A stretch of 64,000 nt of DNA from Engraulis encrasicolus. Lineage: Eukaryota; Chordata; Actinopteri; Clupeiformes; Engraulidae. This document shows, piece by piece, positions 34,801 through 45,799 of this stretch. The notes under the pieces are model-generated. The model made no database searches, was not told the origin of the DNA, and was given only the letters and a program-made list of their open reading frames with translations. Numbering within the stretch: position 1 is the first letter of the stretch; each line of letters starts with the position of its first letter. The stretch lies in the NCBI RefSeq assembly GCF_034702125.1, contig NC_085858.1:55206124-55270123 (forward strand), read 5' to 3'. A program made the position numbers and the translations under genes.

Positions 34801-37267
34801 ACTGATGAGCCTGGGGGCGGCGCCCAGCCCCTTGGCAGTCAGACGGTAGCTGTAGTACCTCCTCAGCAGGGTGCTCAGCTTGGCAGGACGGCGGGCAGGG
34901 TCGGACACCTCCATCCCCAGAATCACAGCATCCATGCAGCCATTGATCTCGGCGTCAGTGGCCAGAGAGGGCTCACCTGAGAGGGTGAACACCTGCGGGG
35001 AGGCCACATTGTCCCAGCATCCATCTGGGCCAAAATGGGGTGAACGTGAGTGCACAGGGCTTCTGAAGTGATGGAGGAAGGACAGGGCCAAGGTTTTGGG
35101 CAGGGTGAGAGGGTGGAGCCCCCGGACGCGTCCTCTAGAGACGGTCTGCAGGCCCGCTTCGATGCCCAGCAGCAGGGGGGCCAGAGCCACGGTGGTGCCA
35201 TCATGGGTGAGGACCACACCCTTCTCCACCCCAGACGACGTCACCTTGTGCTGCATGACTGACGACAGGTACTTTTGGACAGTGGCGTTTACTGTAATGG
35301 GTCTGCTGTGTTTCTCCAGAGCTCCCAGGTATGTCTGGATGAAGGGGCTGTCGAGCATGGCCACTCTACGAAGCTCCCTCACCAGGGTGAGAGGCTCCAG
35401 GCTGGGGTGCTGGGCCTCAAGACTCTCCACCACATGGAGGAAGGCATTCATGTGCTTGGGCAGGTCTGCTGAGATCGAATGTGAGTATGTGTTAATACTA
35501 GTAAAAGTGAATCGGAAAACTTAAAACACACTTCAGAATATTTAGATTATTCCTCTACGCTCTGACAAGTATGTAAAACCAATGTTTACAATTTACATTG
35601 TCATGAACTTCAAACATCACAACCCAAATGGGGTTGCTTAGACTTAGGCTTAGTTTAGGTATTCAAGGCTGAGGTGTAGGCAAACAGCTACGGTATGACC
35701 CACTAGGTTGACAGGATGTTTCCTGTTTCCGGGACACGCACACTTGTTTCTCATACGTGTAGCCCCTTAATGCGCGCTGTACCTCCAGTGGCACGCTGTA
35801 ATAGTCATTGAAATGTAACTACCATAGCACTACAATACTATGACACAACACAGGCTCTTTAGTAATGCACCACGACTTGGTCAATACCATACTGGTAACA
35901 ACAAATGTATAAAGCCGCGTCTTAAGGGGTTAAAGAACGTGTCTGGGAAATTATGCAATAGGCCCAGAATGTCCATGATTTCATCTCTCCAGTCATCTGA
36001 TGGCACCCTCAACCATTATTGGCATGCCTGGTAAAAAGGGTTAAAAAGAGGAAGCAAAAACATCCCACAAGTCCATCACACAAATGAGTATAATTGGGGA
36101 GAATGATGTGTGTAATATGCCCTTTCATATTACTGACTGTTTTTCTTATATCAGCAACCCACCATGTCCCGCCATCGCTAATTTAAAAAGAGCAGTTTGA
36201 CCATTGTTCAGGTGACAGCTGGGACAAAAAGCAAAGAGCTGTAACCTGTAGAAGTACACACAATACATTAGTCTGGTGGGCTGCCTGGATATTTTGACAT
36301 AATTTCCTAATGACCTATTCCGGACTGACAAATAGAGGAAGAGGAAACAGGATCTTGCCACCCTAAACACATCTTTGGGTCCAGTGACTGGAGGGGAAAT
36401 GAAATCCTGGATATTTTGGGGCATTATCAAAATGCTGTGTGATGCTGCCATGGTACACCATGGTAACAGTCATTTAAAGGAGGGGGGGTTGCAGTGCCTC
36501 ACTGTTTGGGTGACAAGCTGTCCCTTTCCTCCTGGGCATGTTCTCTGTTATGACGTTCGAAAAAGCATTAACTAATCTCCACATTGCCCCAAAAGGCACA
36601 GAGCTTCATTCTGCCATCAGTGGGGCCCATACTTAGACAGCAGTTTGAAGATAGGCTACCTAAACTGGCATGTTGTTCCTAAGAGCAAGATGTTTGTGAA
36701 TAACAATTTTTTGAACCTTCATCACTACATCCATTACCTATTGTGACTGTATACAGTTTGATATTTTATTAGAACAGGATTTTTCATTTCATTGCTGGTA
36801 AAGGCCTAATATTGTTTCTGAATGGCACGTTTTTGGAAACATTTTTCACTCAACTACATTAAATACTGCCCATGAGGATCGAATCTGTCCTGGGTCATTA
36901 CCCTGCCTGCGCCTCACCAAAAATATATTTTGAAAAAAATAAATGTGTTTGCACATTTCTTATTTTAGTTTCTTATTTTAGTTTCTATGTTATATTATTT
37001 GGCTCAAGACTGTATTTTCTGTTGAAGGGCATACTATATGAACTGTAATGATATCAGTTACCACCCAATGAATATGAAACTATCAATATAGTATAGCATT
37101 ATACATAAGAATCTCCATCAATAAACCCCATTTTGACAGATATTATGATTAGAGCAAAGACAAAACACTCGTTATCTGTTGAATAAAATACATTTGAACC
37201 ACTCACCAGCTGCCTGGATGCCTTCCACTATTAAGACGAGAAGGAGAAATTTCCAAGGAAAATCCAT
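31807..37267 (-). CDS. pglyrp2: Peptidoglycan recognition protein / N-acetylmuramoyl-L-alanine amidase, 5 exons
   Basis: Exons: 37207-37267, 34617-35465, 34081-34291, 32183-32480, 31807-31821; all phases close and give 477 aa. Exon 1 is a signal peptide (MDFPWKFLLLVLIVEGIQAA). Exon 2 is the long N-terminal region of large PGRPs. Exons 3-4 are the amidase/PGRP domain: CPAIIPRCQWGA, FLYIHHT, MQRFHQ, RGWDDIGYSF, YEGRGWHWQGAHT, HGHKQVVAGTSCPG. Zinc ligands of catalytic PGRPs are present: His in IHHT, His in HGHK and Cys in TSCPG, so it should hydrolyse the MurNAc-L-Ala bond of peptidoglycan outside the cell. The 5-codon last exon (EVQS, TGA) is inferred from a good acceptor and phase. Nearness to wiz supports PGLYRP2 orthology; fish also have pglyrp6, which I cannot exclude. 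Confidence 0.88.
32183..32480 (-). CDS. pglyrp2: PGRP domain, second half (exon 4)
   Basis: 298 bases encoding FVAGSDGYIYEGRGWHWQGA through the second His and Cys ligands and ending in NWEHYK at an AAG|GTAAGG donor. Continuing into the intron would add only VRDLDF before a stop, an alternative end if the small last exon is wrong. Confidence 0.92.
32876..33042 (-). mobile_element. tRNA-derived SINE
   Basis: Same family as 1137-1306, inverted: GCCGTGGCTC head, CCCGGGTTTGGTTC B box, CATTTCTCTCCCTGTTCGCT body and CGTCAATAAAGTC tail. In the intron between exons 3 and 4 of the PGRP gene. Confidence 0.7.
33487..33672 (+). mobile_element. tRNA-derived SINE, second type
   Basis: Head GGGCAAGAGTTAGGGCATCA with degenerate B box CCGGTTTGACTTCCG, then GGGTGAGTAATTAACCAGTG and CCCCCATTCCTCCTCCATGA. 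It lies directly before another SINE, in the same PGRP intron. Confidence 0.55.
33714..33894 (+). mobile_element. tRNA-derived SINE
   Basis: Plus-strand member of the 1137-1306 family: B-box-like GAGTTGGATTCCG, CTTCCCCGTCTCTCTCCCCA, CACTTCCTGTCA, tail TATCAATAAAGGCAC and a terminal A run. Confidence 0.7.
34081..34291 (-). CDS. pglyrp2: PGRP domain, first half (exon 3)
   Basis: 211 bases from GCAG|TATGCCC to ATACAG|GTGGGC. It encodes CPAIIPRCQWGAEAYRG through IHHTSSPSEPC and WDDIGYS, including the first zinc-binding His and the conserved disulfide cysteines of the fold. Confidence 0.92.
35763..35929. mobile_element. TTAA-flanked MITE (family A), 167 bp
   Basis: Copy of the 9280-9446 element with ends CCCCTTAATGCGCGC and CTTAAGGGG; the right flank is intact TTAA. 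It sits in the first intron of the PGRP gene. Confidence 0.7.
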
Positions 37268-38058
37268 GATTTGACTGAGCATGCGTCTGTTCTGTGATCA
37301 GTGCTGTGCCCCGTGCTGCAACAACAACTCCTCCTGCCTCGACTGCTCAGCAGCATTTACATGTTGCCTACTTATAGTCCATTAAATGTGTTGTGCAATA
37401 GCTGAGGTGTTATCATAGTAGGCTACTCAGATAGAAACTTTGTGGGAGTTAACAGGTGCCATGGAGTATAAGCCATTGCACACACCACCTGCATACTGTT
37501 ATGTTTATTATCACACACAACATTTTTATGTCTAGAATATTATAGGCCTAAACAAGGTCTCAAGTGACATGCGGGCTGAGACCTTTCCCCCATGCTTCTG
37601 CATCACTTTGATTCAGTAATACAGGGAATAAAGCCACCAAAGCACACCTATGAGTTGTGATTAATCATCAACAAGGATGTTTGTTTGTTCAGGAATAGCT
37701 AAACTGGAGGCCTACAGTTGGTCCCCATTGTACAACTAGTTCAGCAATTTTTCAGCATTTTTTCCAAATTGGAATGGTGAAAATGTTAGTCTAGGCTACT
37801 TTCCTGTTTTAATGATCGTTTTCATTAAAGTGTTTATGAAACGAAAACAAAGTAAAGGAATTTGACCATTTCCAGGACAGATTCTGAAAGTTCTAAGCCT
37901 TGTGAATAAAATGGGATATTGTCTGGGTGATATTTTGTCCTAAAAGTCATGTTAAAACGTTCCCAAAAAGTGTTTTTTTGGTGACATGCAAATTTTATGC
38001 AAATGATATGCGTGACATAGAAGGGGTGAGTTCACCTCATTCCACCTTGTTCAGATCA
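37268..38058. other. Intergenic, 5' of the PGRP gene
   Basis: No coding frame or clear repeat is recognised. The PGRP promoter should lie near 37270-37400, but no TATA box stands out. Confidence 0.4.
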
Positions 38059-38458
38059 ATGGCGGCTAGTACCAAAACAAAGCGCAGTGTCAAGCAGTGT
38101 GTTGCTGGAGGGCCGAACGGTGCCAGCTGCAAAAATGGCTACTTGACAGAAGGAATATCTTTGCACAAGTTCCCTTCTGTGAAGAATGATGGAACTGTGG
38201 CCGACAAGGAGAAGGCTAAATCAAGCTAGGGCTCTGTGGATCCAATGCGTGGTTTTGAAGCAAGCTCGTGGTCACTGTTGTGCTCGCACATTTTCGCACC
38301 CCTTGTGCTTCACCACAAATGTGGAGGTCGCGGGCATGGTTGGACTGAAGAGAATGCTATTGCCTCAAGCAGTTCCAACAATTGACATCACCGGCGTGCA
38401 GACTGAAACTGCCCCTGTAACTGCTCGGGCACGAAGACAGGTGAGTGCACTGCTTTGC
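38059..38458 (+). pseudogene. Decayed THAP-domain sequence
   Basis: An ATG at 38059 opens a frame with THAP-like features: paired cysteines (QCVAGGPNGASCKN) and ISLHKFPS, the LHKFP signature of THAP zinc-binding domains. It stops at 38227-38229. The rest of a THAP domain continues in the next frame (RALWIQCV, CFTTNVEVAGMVGLKRM, then LLPQAVPTID, matching the AVPTI end motif). A second frame change is needed around the expected C-x2-H ligands, where the spacing is one residue short. Two frame breaks suggest a pseudogene or remnant of a THAP-containing transposon. Donor-like CAG|GTGAGT ends the homology. Sequencing error cannot be excluded. Confidence 0.5.
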
Positions 38459-38518
38459 TTTAGGCTACTCGTTTTACCTTGTCCATCTGCTTTGTATGTT
38501 GTTTTCAGGAAAGGGTAA

Positions 38519-38742
38519 TGCACATTACATGCCAAACCGATGCAAATGCGCTCGGAATATGCACTTTTTGTTGATTGCCATTCAACTGGTCAATAAATTG
38601 GTTTTGGGAGGATATCCGCACATCAGTGTGGTGCTCTCAGTCGAGGACAGCCAACTCACAGATTGGGCTACTCAGGGCTTTTTCTGAATGGGGAAATAGG
38701 GGCGCTCCACCCTCATACCTCCGTGGGTGCACCCTCATACTT

Positions 38743-38799
<57 letters not shown>

Positions 38800-39945
38800 A
38801 GCGCCCCTAATAAATTTCTCATTCATGGGGGGGAACACCCCCCTTCACCCCCTGTAACCTGCCATGATGCTCCCTCATGCCAAAAAATCCTAGAAAAAGT
38901 CCTGCTACTGCTTAGCGAATAAACAGAGATGCACATAGCGTAGGCCTACTTTGAAGCGTTGATTGTTTGTTTTTAGTATTGTGGTGCACGTGTGGCTGAC
39001 GTTTGGACACACCTCGTCCTCAGAGTCCGGCTGAGGGACACGCGACGCCTGTGACTTTGAGCACAAAAAATAATAATAATGATAAACGCTAAAAATATGC
39101 TGAGGACTCAGGCTATATAGGGCGTTTTTCCAACAGCCTAATACCTCCGTTTTTTCTCTAGTTGATGATATTTTTGCATGTAGCCTACATGCATTTCAAT
39201 CACACTATATCGCGCAATTGAATCAAAATGCCCCCCATTTGTCAACAAATACACACGCCAGTCATCTGTGGGTCATGGCAAAGCGCCCTTAGCAACCGTA
39301 ACCATAAACAAAACGAACTGTCAGGCTATGTCAACAATCGTCACTTCGCCTGTCAGACATGTCACTTTCTGCAGATGTATCAGTGCCTCTGAAATAGATT
39401 TGTGCTGCTGTTTTTTTTTCTCATGAGGTTGGATGTGTGGTTTTTCGACACACAGAATTTTGGTTCCTTTATAAGATGTGGGTCCATCAAATGTGTGTTG
39501 TTTTCTCAGATCGCCATACTAGCAAACCAGGGACTCTCCTCTATGATGTCACAGCCCAGCTCATTAGTCACACCAAATTTCACAGAATTCACACTTTGAG
39601 TTGCCATTTTCACAAGTTCCTCCAGGATGATTGGGTTCAAAGTCTCATCGATGCTATCAGAAAAAACAAGGCTTTAATGGGAATGACCGTTTGTTTTCGT
39701 TTCATAAACCCTTTAACATTTATGCCCAACATGAAAAATTCTGGTGAATTAATCAGATCTAGTCAATTTAATGTAACATGAAATTATTGGTGGAGCTACC
39801 AAGAAGACTAGTTTCTTTCATTGATTTGTGCACAACTAGCTACTGAAGGCTGTTTGAAATTAATGTTAATAATATCAATGAAAGTAGGTAGGCCTACGCT
39901 ACACGGACTTTTATCTTAACGGCGGGTATTCCACTTTTACTCCAA
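38519..39945. other. Intergenic between THAP remnant and trappc5
   Basis: Contains the TA repeat. A frame at about 39515-39680 (LLYDVTAQLISHTKFHRIHT) is open after a TTTCTCAG acceptor-like site, but I do not recognise it, so I do not call it a gene. Confidence 0.4.
38750..38797. repeat. (TA)n microsatellite
   Basis: About 23 TA units. The flanks (GGGGCGCTCCACCCTC and GAGCGCCCCTAATAAA) are themselves inverted, suggesting the core of a small palindromic element. Confidence 0.9.
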
Positions 39946-39990
39946 CGGAAGTCGTATGGGAAGTGACAGTCGGGGAACCAGGAAGCTTTA
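39946..39990 (+). promoter_or_regulatory. Candidate trappc5 promoter and noncoding first exon
   Basis: An ETS-type site CGGAAGT (39946-39952) is followed by a consensus donor TTTA|GTAAGTAC with exon end at 39990. The coding exon begins after TTTATAG|AAGATGG at 40419, so a noncoding first exon here would splice to it. The start site itself is not visible. Confidence 0.4.
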
Positions 39991-40421
39991 GTAAGTACAA
40001 GCTGTCAATTTTGTTATTGTAAGTGTAACGCGATATTGTTGTTTTTGCTGAAGAATGTGCAACATTCAGAGGTCCTCCGAAGACAGTGACTGTCAAGTGA
40101 AGATATGCCGACTTCTAATTGGCTGATAGCCCAATTTCTCCTTGTTTTATCCATTTGTGTGACTAGGCTACAATGACTACGGCCACAGCTAGCTAACTAG
40201 CAAGGCCAGATAACGCAATTTGTTTTGATTTAGTGTCGAGGGAACAGTCGGATTGTATAATTTTATTGAGCTCTACCACCAGTATTTCTTTGTCTAGCTA
40301 TGATAAAGAATACGCATTGACTTACTTTTGTATGCATTGCTTGTGGTCTACGTCATCGCCATAGTCTACTAATAGCGTCGTGTTAATGTATGTGTTTCTG
40401 AATGTTTCTGCTTTATAGAAG

Positions 40422-41076
40422 ATGGATACCCGATTCACTAAGGGGAAGTCTGCTATTCTCGAGCGCTCTCTGACCCGTCCAAAGACGGAGGTCAGTTTGA
40501 GCGCTTTCGCCCTGCTGTTTTCCGAGATGGTGCAGTACTGCCAGAGTCGCGTGTACTCCGTGGCCGAACTGCAGGCGCGTCTGGCGGACATGGGGCAGAG
40601 CGTGGGTGCCAGCATGCTGGATGTCTTGGTGCTCCGTGAGAAAAACGGCAAAAGAGAGACAAAAGTACTCAACATATTGCTGTTTATCAAGGTAAATATC
40701 CCTGGGAATGTAGGCCTGACTGTTTTGACTTTCATTCAGCAGCTAGGCCTGTTTTTTTATTCAATACATTGTTTTGCAGGTGTCTGTATGGAAAGCTCTA
40801 TTTGGGAAGGAGGCTGACAAACTGGAGCAGGCCAATGACGATGACAAGACCTACTACATCATTGAGAAGGAGCCACTCATCAATGCCTACATCTCTGTCC
40901 CCAAAGAGAACAGTACTTTGAACTGTGCCTCCTTCACAGCTGGCATTGTGGAGGCCATCCTGACCCACAGTGGCTTTCCGGCAAAAGTCACTGCCCACTG
41001 GCACAAGGGCACCACGCTGATGATCAAGTTTGACGAATCGGTCATCGCCCGGGACAAAGCCCTGGACAGTAGATAG
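40422..41076 (+). CDS. trappc5: Trafficking protein particle complex subunit 5, 2 coding exons
   Basis: Exons 40422-40691 and 40780-41076 join in phase 0 to give 188 aa, the same length as human TRAPPC5. It starts MDTRFTKGKSAILERSLTRP and contains SLSAFALLFSEMVQYCQ, the GASMLDVLVLREK segment, DKTYYIIEKEPLINAYISVP and CASFTAGIVEAILT typical of the Bet3/TRAPP5 fold. Known role: core subunit of TRAPP complexes, which activate Rab1/Rab11-family GTPases and tether vesicles in ER-Golgi traffic. The intron is 88 bases with GTAAAT and TTTTGCAG sites. All segments look intact, so it should be functional. Confidence 0.97.
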
Positions 41077-41656
41077 AGAAAACTGCGTAATGCAGCAGGA
41101 ATATGGTTGATTGGTCCATGCATCTGCATCATCACTGACTTATAAGTATCTCAAGAAATGGAATGTTTGTTGTTGTGCAACTTGACCGAGTGTGCGCGTG
41201 TGTGACGACTGAAAGATGAGTTGGATGGCTTCAAGAAGGACTTCCTATTTGTTATGGATGTGCTTCTCAGCTACTGTTAAATGCAATGAGAATATAATTT
41301 TGCTATTGACAGATACAAACAAATTTGTCTATTATATTTAGTAGACTGAGGATCATGAAAGTTGTGTGATGTCATAATTCATTGACATGTCTCCTGACCT
41401 GAAAATGGAGGCTAACACTTTTTCTTGGTATACTTTTTAGTACCACTAGTGAAAAATACAGTATTGGTTTATATTACAGTAGAGCCAGTGCTGTGTGTGT
41501 GTGTGTGTGTGCTATATGTCAGTCATAATGCTGAAAAGCTGCTTTTGTTTTATTTTGAAACCTATTTCCATATTTGTGATGCAGAACTATTTAAATCTTG
41601 TCTTATTCATCTGTCACTCTGTGTGTCCAGTACTTTCTTAGTTGGCTGGGTGTTAT

Positions 41657-41662
41657 ATTAAA
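41657..41662 (+). terminator. Candidate trappc5 poly(A) signal
   Basis: ATTAAA about 580 bases after the stop, with a second ATTAAA near 41686. The region between holds a short GT run and no open frame. Confidence 0.35.
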
Positions 41663-42515
41663 AGATAATAAGTTTGTGAACTCATGATTAAACAGAGTTT
41701 TGGTTACTGTGTTTGTGACTTCTCTTGTACTGTATGCAACTAAGCCGGCACAAAAAAGGGCCTAGCTCTCACTACATTGCAACTGCTAATTCCACTCATC
41801 ATTTTGAAGACTACATCAAAGGCAGTCACTGTGAATAATATTGCTGCCTGCAAATATTTAGTATAAGCGTACTGTTAATGATGTTGATGGAAAAGAAAAA
41901 CTTTAGTTTGCCTTAAAATTTTACAGTTGTCCAAATCATGTGTCAGGCCACAGCTTCCCAACAGGGCTACTATCATTATGATGCCGTAGTGCTCCAGTGT
42001 GACAAGTCACAAAGTTCTACAGATGTCTCAAGGTATAGGGTGTCTGCACAGTGCACACTACACAACGCCAACCAAAGGTGTGCGTGCACACACACACACA
42101 CACGCATCATGTGTGTCGAGATTGCCATCTTGGATTGCTCTTGTTTACATTGCTTCCAGCTGTAACACTGGTGAGATTGAATCTAATTGGTATACATCAC
42201 TCTTCATACAATATACCATTTGTACAGTGTTTTATTTCTTTTGTAACTGAAAAAAAAAGTTTATTTGAAATAGGACTGCTCAAGGTAGGCCTGCTGACAG
42301 TGGCAGGGCCACTAACAGCCTTGGCCAGGCTTTGCACAAAATCCTCTGAAAGGTCCCCACCCCTTAATAAATACATGTTAATGGGGACATAATTCTATGC
42401 CCCCTTATTCTTGGGCTCAGCACAGCTGGCCTGTTTCTCAACTTAGTTTAGTATTCCTTATGCCGTTCCTTATTTCTTTTATTTTTGTGATTCCCTGCAC
42501 TCTACAGGACTCAAG

Positions 42516-45467
42516 ATGAGTCAGAGAAGAATCCCTCCACTGCTTGTAAGTCATAATGACATTGGTGAAATTGAATCTTGAATCTTGAAATTGTTATCTC
42601 ACTTTCACCTTACTGTGTGTGTTGCAAAGTTAATGCAACAGGTTTTTCATCACTGATGTGAAAAGAAAAATATAGGTCATTGACGTATCTCAGTCTTGTC
42701 ACAAACGTCTTTTACCTTAACAGAATGGGCCGAGTCAATGCCTACCTCATTTGGTCGCTGAGGACAGAGAAACAATGAAATCTGCCCCCGTGCCTTGGAG
42801 TCACTCCATGAGGAGATGGGCTGAAGCCAACATGGACAATTTGAGCCTTGAGCTTGTGCCAGATGTGGTGCAGCTGCAGTCGAGCTGTAGCTCCAGGCCA
42901 AAGACAAAAGAGACCGAGCCCTCGGTATTTGAGCATACTCCCCAGGGGTCACCCAGCAACCCCCCTGGAAGCAAAGAGATGCCCACTCAGACAAAACAGC
43001 ACACAGGCTTTAAGGTACTCGTGATTCCTTAAGGAATTCTACTTAATATTGTGTTTAACATTCAGTGTCTGTTACCCAGGCCACTGGTTACAGTGTTGTA
43101 AACTCTTATCTTTATCAGTTTACTCTGAAACATTGACAACCCCCTTTTCTTGTGTATATTTAGCAGAGTGAATCTTGCAGAACCAGAGGGTTTGTCGGGA
43201 CTGCTAGGAAGAAGTGCCCCAGCACTGCTCCTGTGTGGCCTGGTTCTGTTGGAGGCTGTTATGGTTTGGGCATAGGCTCAAAGACAGAGGAGAACCAGGG
43301 CCATCCTTCAAGGCCTCAGGTAGCACCTACATCTGAAGGACACCTCCTTAACAGCATGTGCAAACCAGCAACAGCGCCATGCCAACCAACCAACTCTGAT
43401 CCTTTTGCCATGTACGAGAGGTGGGCTAAAGCATGGGAGGAAAGAGGGCAAATAGGGATCTTTCTTAAGACAGCTACGACCCTTGAGCTTGTGGCGAGGA
43501 AGATTGGAACACCAAGACCTCCTCCAGCCGATGTAAGTTCACGCTGGTTAAAGCTGATTCAGGTGTCACTGCACATGCGTTGTTGGGTTTTCATTAGCTT
43601 TACAGTAGACTATGTGATAGGCCTACTATGATGTCAGAGAAGTTATGGGGGGAAAAAAAGGTTTATGAAATAGCAGAAAGGGAGCTTTGTCCTATTCAAT
43701 GCTCTAAATGTTCACTCCTCCCCCAGATATTACTTCAAAATGAAAACACCAGGGCTGGTAAAGAAGAGGCAAGAAAGGACATGTGTTCTCAGAGCAGCAA
43801 ACACATGGAAGCCCCCCCTCTAATTTCTAAAAGACAGTTGGCTTGTCAAGGACAGAAATACCAACTAATAGGAAGTCCTTTAGAAAGACACAGGGAAGTC
43901 ATGCTACCAGGTATGGCAAAGAGAACAAGTCAATAGTGCATAGAAGACGAGCTAGGAATTGAGAAACATTAGGGGGCTTGAAGCCAATATTGGAGAGCTG
44001 AGGGGCAGGGAAATATTACATTTCTCAAGCAGCAATTGAAGAGCAACAGAGGAGAAATGAGAGAGACTGCGATCACCAATCACCATCAGATCAGAACTGC
44101 CATCATATTTATGCTTTGTTTGAGAAGCTCCATGTGGCTGATGAGGTAAGGCACTGGGCAGGTTATGTTCTAATCTTTGAGGAGTAAAGGTCCCTAGACC
44201 CCCTGTCCATTCAGAATTTTACTTAAACATTGTACAGCGTCCATATCATTTTCCGCAGGGGAAAGTAAAAAAAATGCAGAATAGGCCTGCATAATATCAT
44301 GTTCTGTCTGGCCAGATACAGTAACTTTTTTAGCCAAAGATGTCTGTGACATCTGTGTGATCACTCCTTAAAGGGATTTTAACTAAGAGGGGCTGTTGGT
44401 CCAATAAGCTCATCTAAGGTCGCTGGTCTTCACATTATACTATAGATTAGTGGTTCTCAACCTTTTTTGAACAAATGCCCCCTTGACCTCACCGTTAGCC
44501 TGCAGTGCCAACAACCCCCTTTGTACTGAAAAATAAAATAGACTAATGCCCCCCAATGGGAACTAAGCCTCGCCCCCACTCAGAGTCAGCTGTATCCTCC
44601 CGTATCCCCGTCCATCCCCCGTCTGTAGCGCCCCCGTTGAGAAACACTACTGTAGCCTAAGTTAAGATGAGGTCACATGATACTGCATATAGGCTACCCA
44701 GGGAAGCCCACAGGTGGAAGGGTCACTTGCTCTGCCAAAGCTGTCAACGACCCTGCATATAGTAGGCTACCATCTCAGCCGCTACAGTTGTAGGAATTTT
44801 TATCTGAAACGATAACGAGACTTAAAATCCGCTCTTGCTATATCCTCTCTCACTCATATGTTTTTCATTCAGCATCATGGCAACCACATATTGTGTGGGA
44901 CAGGTGGGCTGCAAACAGGGGAAGAATTGTCTATTTGATGATCATCATCCGAGTCTGGCGGAACAAGATCTCGCAGGCCTTGAGGAATAGCCTGATAAAC
45001 CAGACCAAATGTGAGATTGGAGGAAGCTATTTTGCCTTAAAGGTAAATAGTATTTTGTAAAATGGTATTATTGGCAGATCTCATAACTTATATAATTAAC
45101 CCTTTCCTGTGTTATAACCTTATTGCCACTAAAATGACAATGATTTGGTAGGCTAATGGCCATACACTGTCTGCTTTTAATTCAAAGCGTAAGACACACC
45201 TATTCACTTCTGCATTTCAATCACACTGACAGGCACTTCCACTTTAATTATCAGTTTATTTTTTCATTTTTATTTTATTTTCAAATGTATTCTACTTTTT
45301 TGTTTTCTTATTTTAGTTAATTTCATTTTTATTTCTATTTTATTTTGCATTTTAACTATTCTCCTATTGTTAATTCATTGAAGCTTTGTTATACTCTCTC
45401 TATTGTTATCTATCTGTTTTGATTGTAAAGTGTCCTTGGGTATCTTGAAAGGCAATTAAAATAAAAT

Positions 45468-45514
<47 letters not shown>

Positions 45515-45798
45515 GTTATTATTATTATTATCATCTCTTGATCTGTTACCTGAGACTCTTGACAATGTCATGGTAATTATTTCATGAAGCTTTTTCAGTA
45601 AACAGTGATGGAATGGCGATACCAACTGCATGAAAGGCCCACTTCAATTAAGGTGTTATAACTAAATATTTTCTGTTTCAGGTGCTCGTCCACACTTGCT
45701 GCCCCATAGCCCAGAATGTTGGCTTCCACAAAGAATTCTATTGGGTCCGATATCTGGAGTTTTTCTTTAAGAATACAATGAGAGAACAAATAAAATAA
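42516..45798 (+). CDS. Unrecognised multi-exon gene with repeated RWA-type tryptophan motif
   Basis: Exons read from splice sites: 42516-42545 (MSQRRIPPLL), 42724-43014, 43167-43532, 43727-43910, 44009-44145, 44873-45042, 45682-45798 (stop TAA). Phases close through exon 5 and from exon 6 to 7; exon 6 needs one leading base but exon 5 ends in phase 0, so one small exon is probably missing between 44146 and 44872. A related motif recurs: SMRRWAEANMDN (exon 2), AMYERWAKAWEERGQIGIFL (exon 3) and IVWDRWAANRGRIVYLMIII (exon 6). The middle is hydrophilic, and no signal peptide or known domain is recognised. AATAAA overlaps the stop. I do not recognise the family. It lies between trappc5 and mcoln1, on the same strand. 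Confidence 0.6.
42724..43014 (+). CDS. Unrecognised gene, exon 2
   Basis: 97 codons, phase 0 at both ends (AACAG|AATGGG and TTTAAG|GTACTC). It carries the first RWA motif (SMRRWAEANMDNLSLELVPD) and a Pro/Gln/Ser-rich end. All 97 codons are open in the frame set by exon 1. Confidence 0.6.
43167..43532 (+). CDS. Unrecognised gene, exon 3
   Basis: 122 codons, phase 0 at both ends (TTTAGCAG|AGTGAA and GCCGAT|GTAAGT). It holds the second motif (AMYERWAKAWEERGQIGIFL) followed by KTATTLELVARKIGTPRPPP. Confidence 0.62.
44448..44649. mobile_element. hAT-type MITE in intron of the unrecognised gene
   Basis: Ends TAGTGGTTCTCAACC and CGTTGAGAAACACTA are inverted and resemble the element at 2962-3304. 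Possible eroded 8-bp flanks CTATAGAT and CTGTAGCC. Confidence 0.65.
44873..45042 (+). CDS. Unrecognised gene, exon 6
   Basis: 170 bases. Only one frame stays open to the AAAG|GTAAAT donor, and it carries the third motif (IVWDRWAANRGRIVYLMIII) and RVWRNKISQALRNS. Its phase 0 end joins exon 7, which continues 38 codons to TAA. Two other frames are open only in the first part. Confidence 0.55.
45170..45531 (+). repeat. LINE 3' end fragment with ATT tail
   Basis: GTGTCCTTGGGTATCTTGAA then AGGCAATTAAAATAAAATG leads into about 20 ATT units, the usual look of a fish LINE 3' end. Last intron of the unrecognised gene. Confidence 0.5.
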
Positions 45799-45799
45799 A
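45789..45799 (+). terminator. Poly(A) signals overlapping the stop of the unrecognised gene
   Basis: AATAAAATAAA contains two overlapping AATAAA hexamers, and the TAA stop is inside it. Such overlap implies a very short 3' UTR if used. Confidence 0.45.

Noticed and set aside
39437..39781. Frame with LLYDVTAQLISHTKFHRIHT and WVQSLIDAIRKNK
   Set aside because: It has an acceptor-like start but no donor in phase, no neighbour exons and no recognised family. Kept only as a note.
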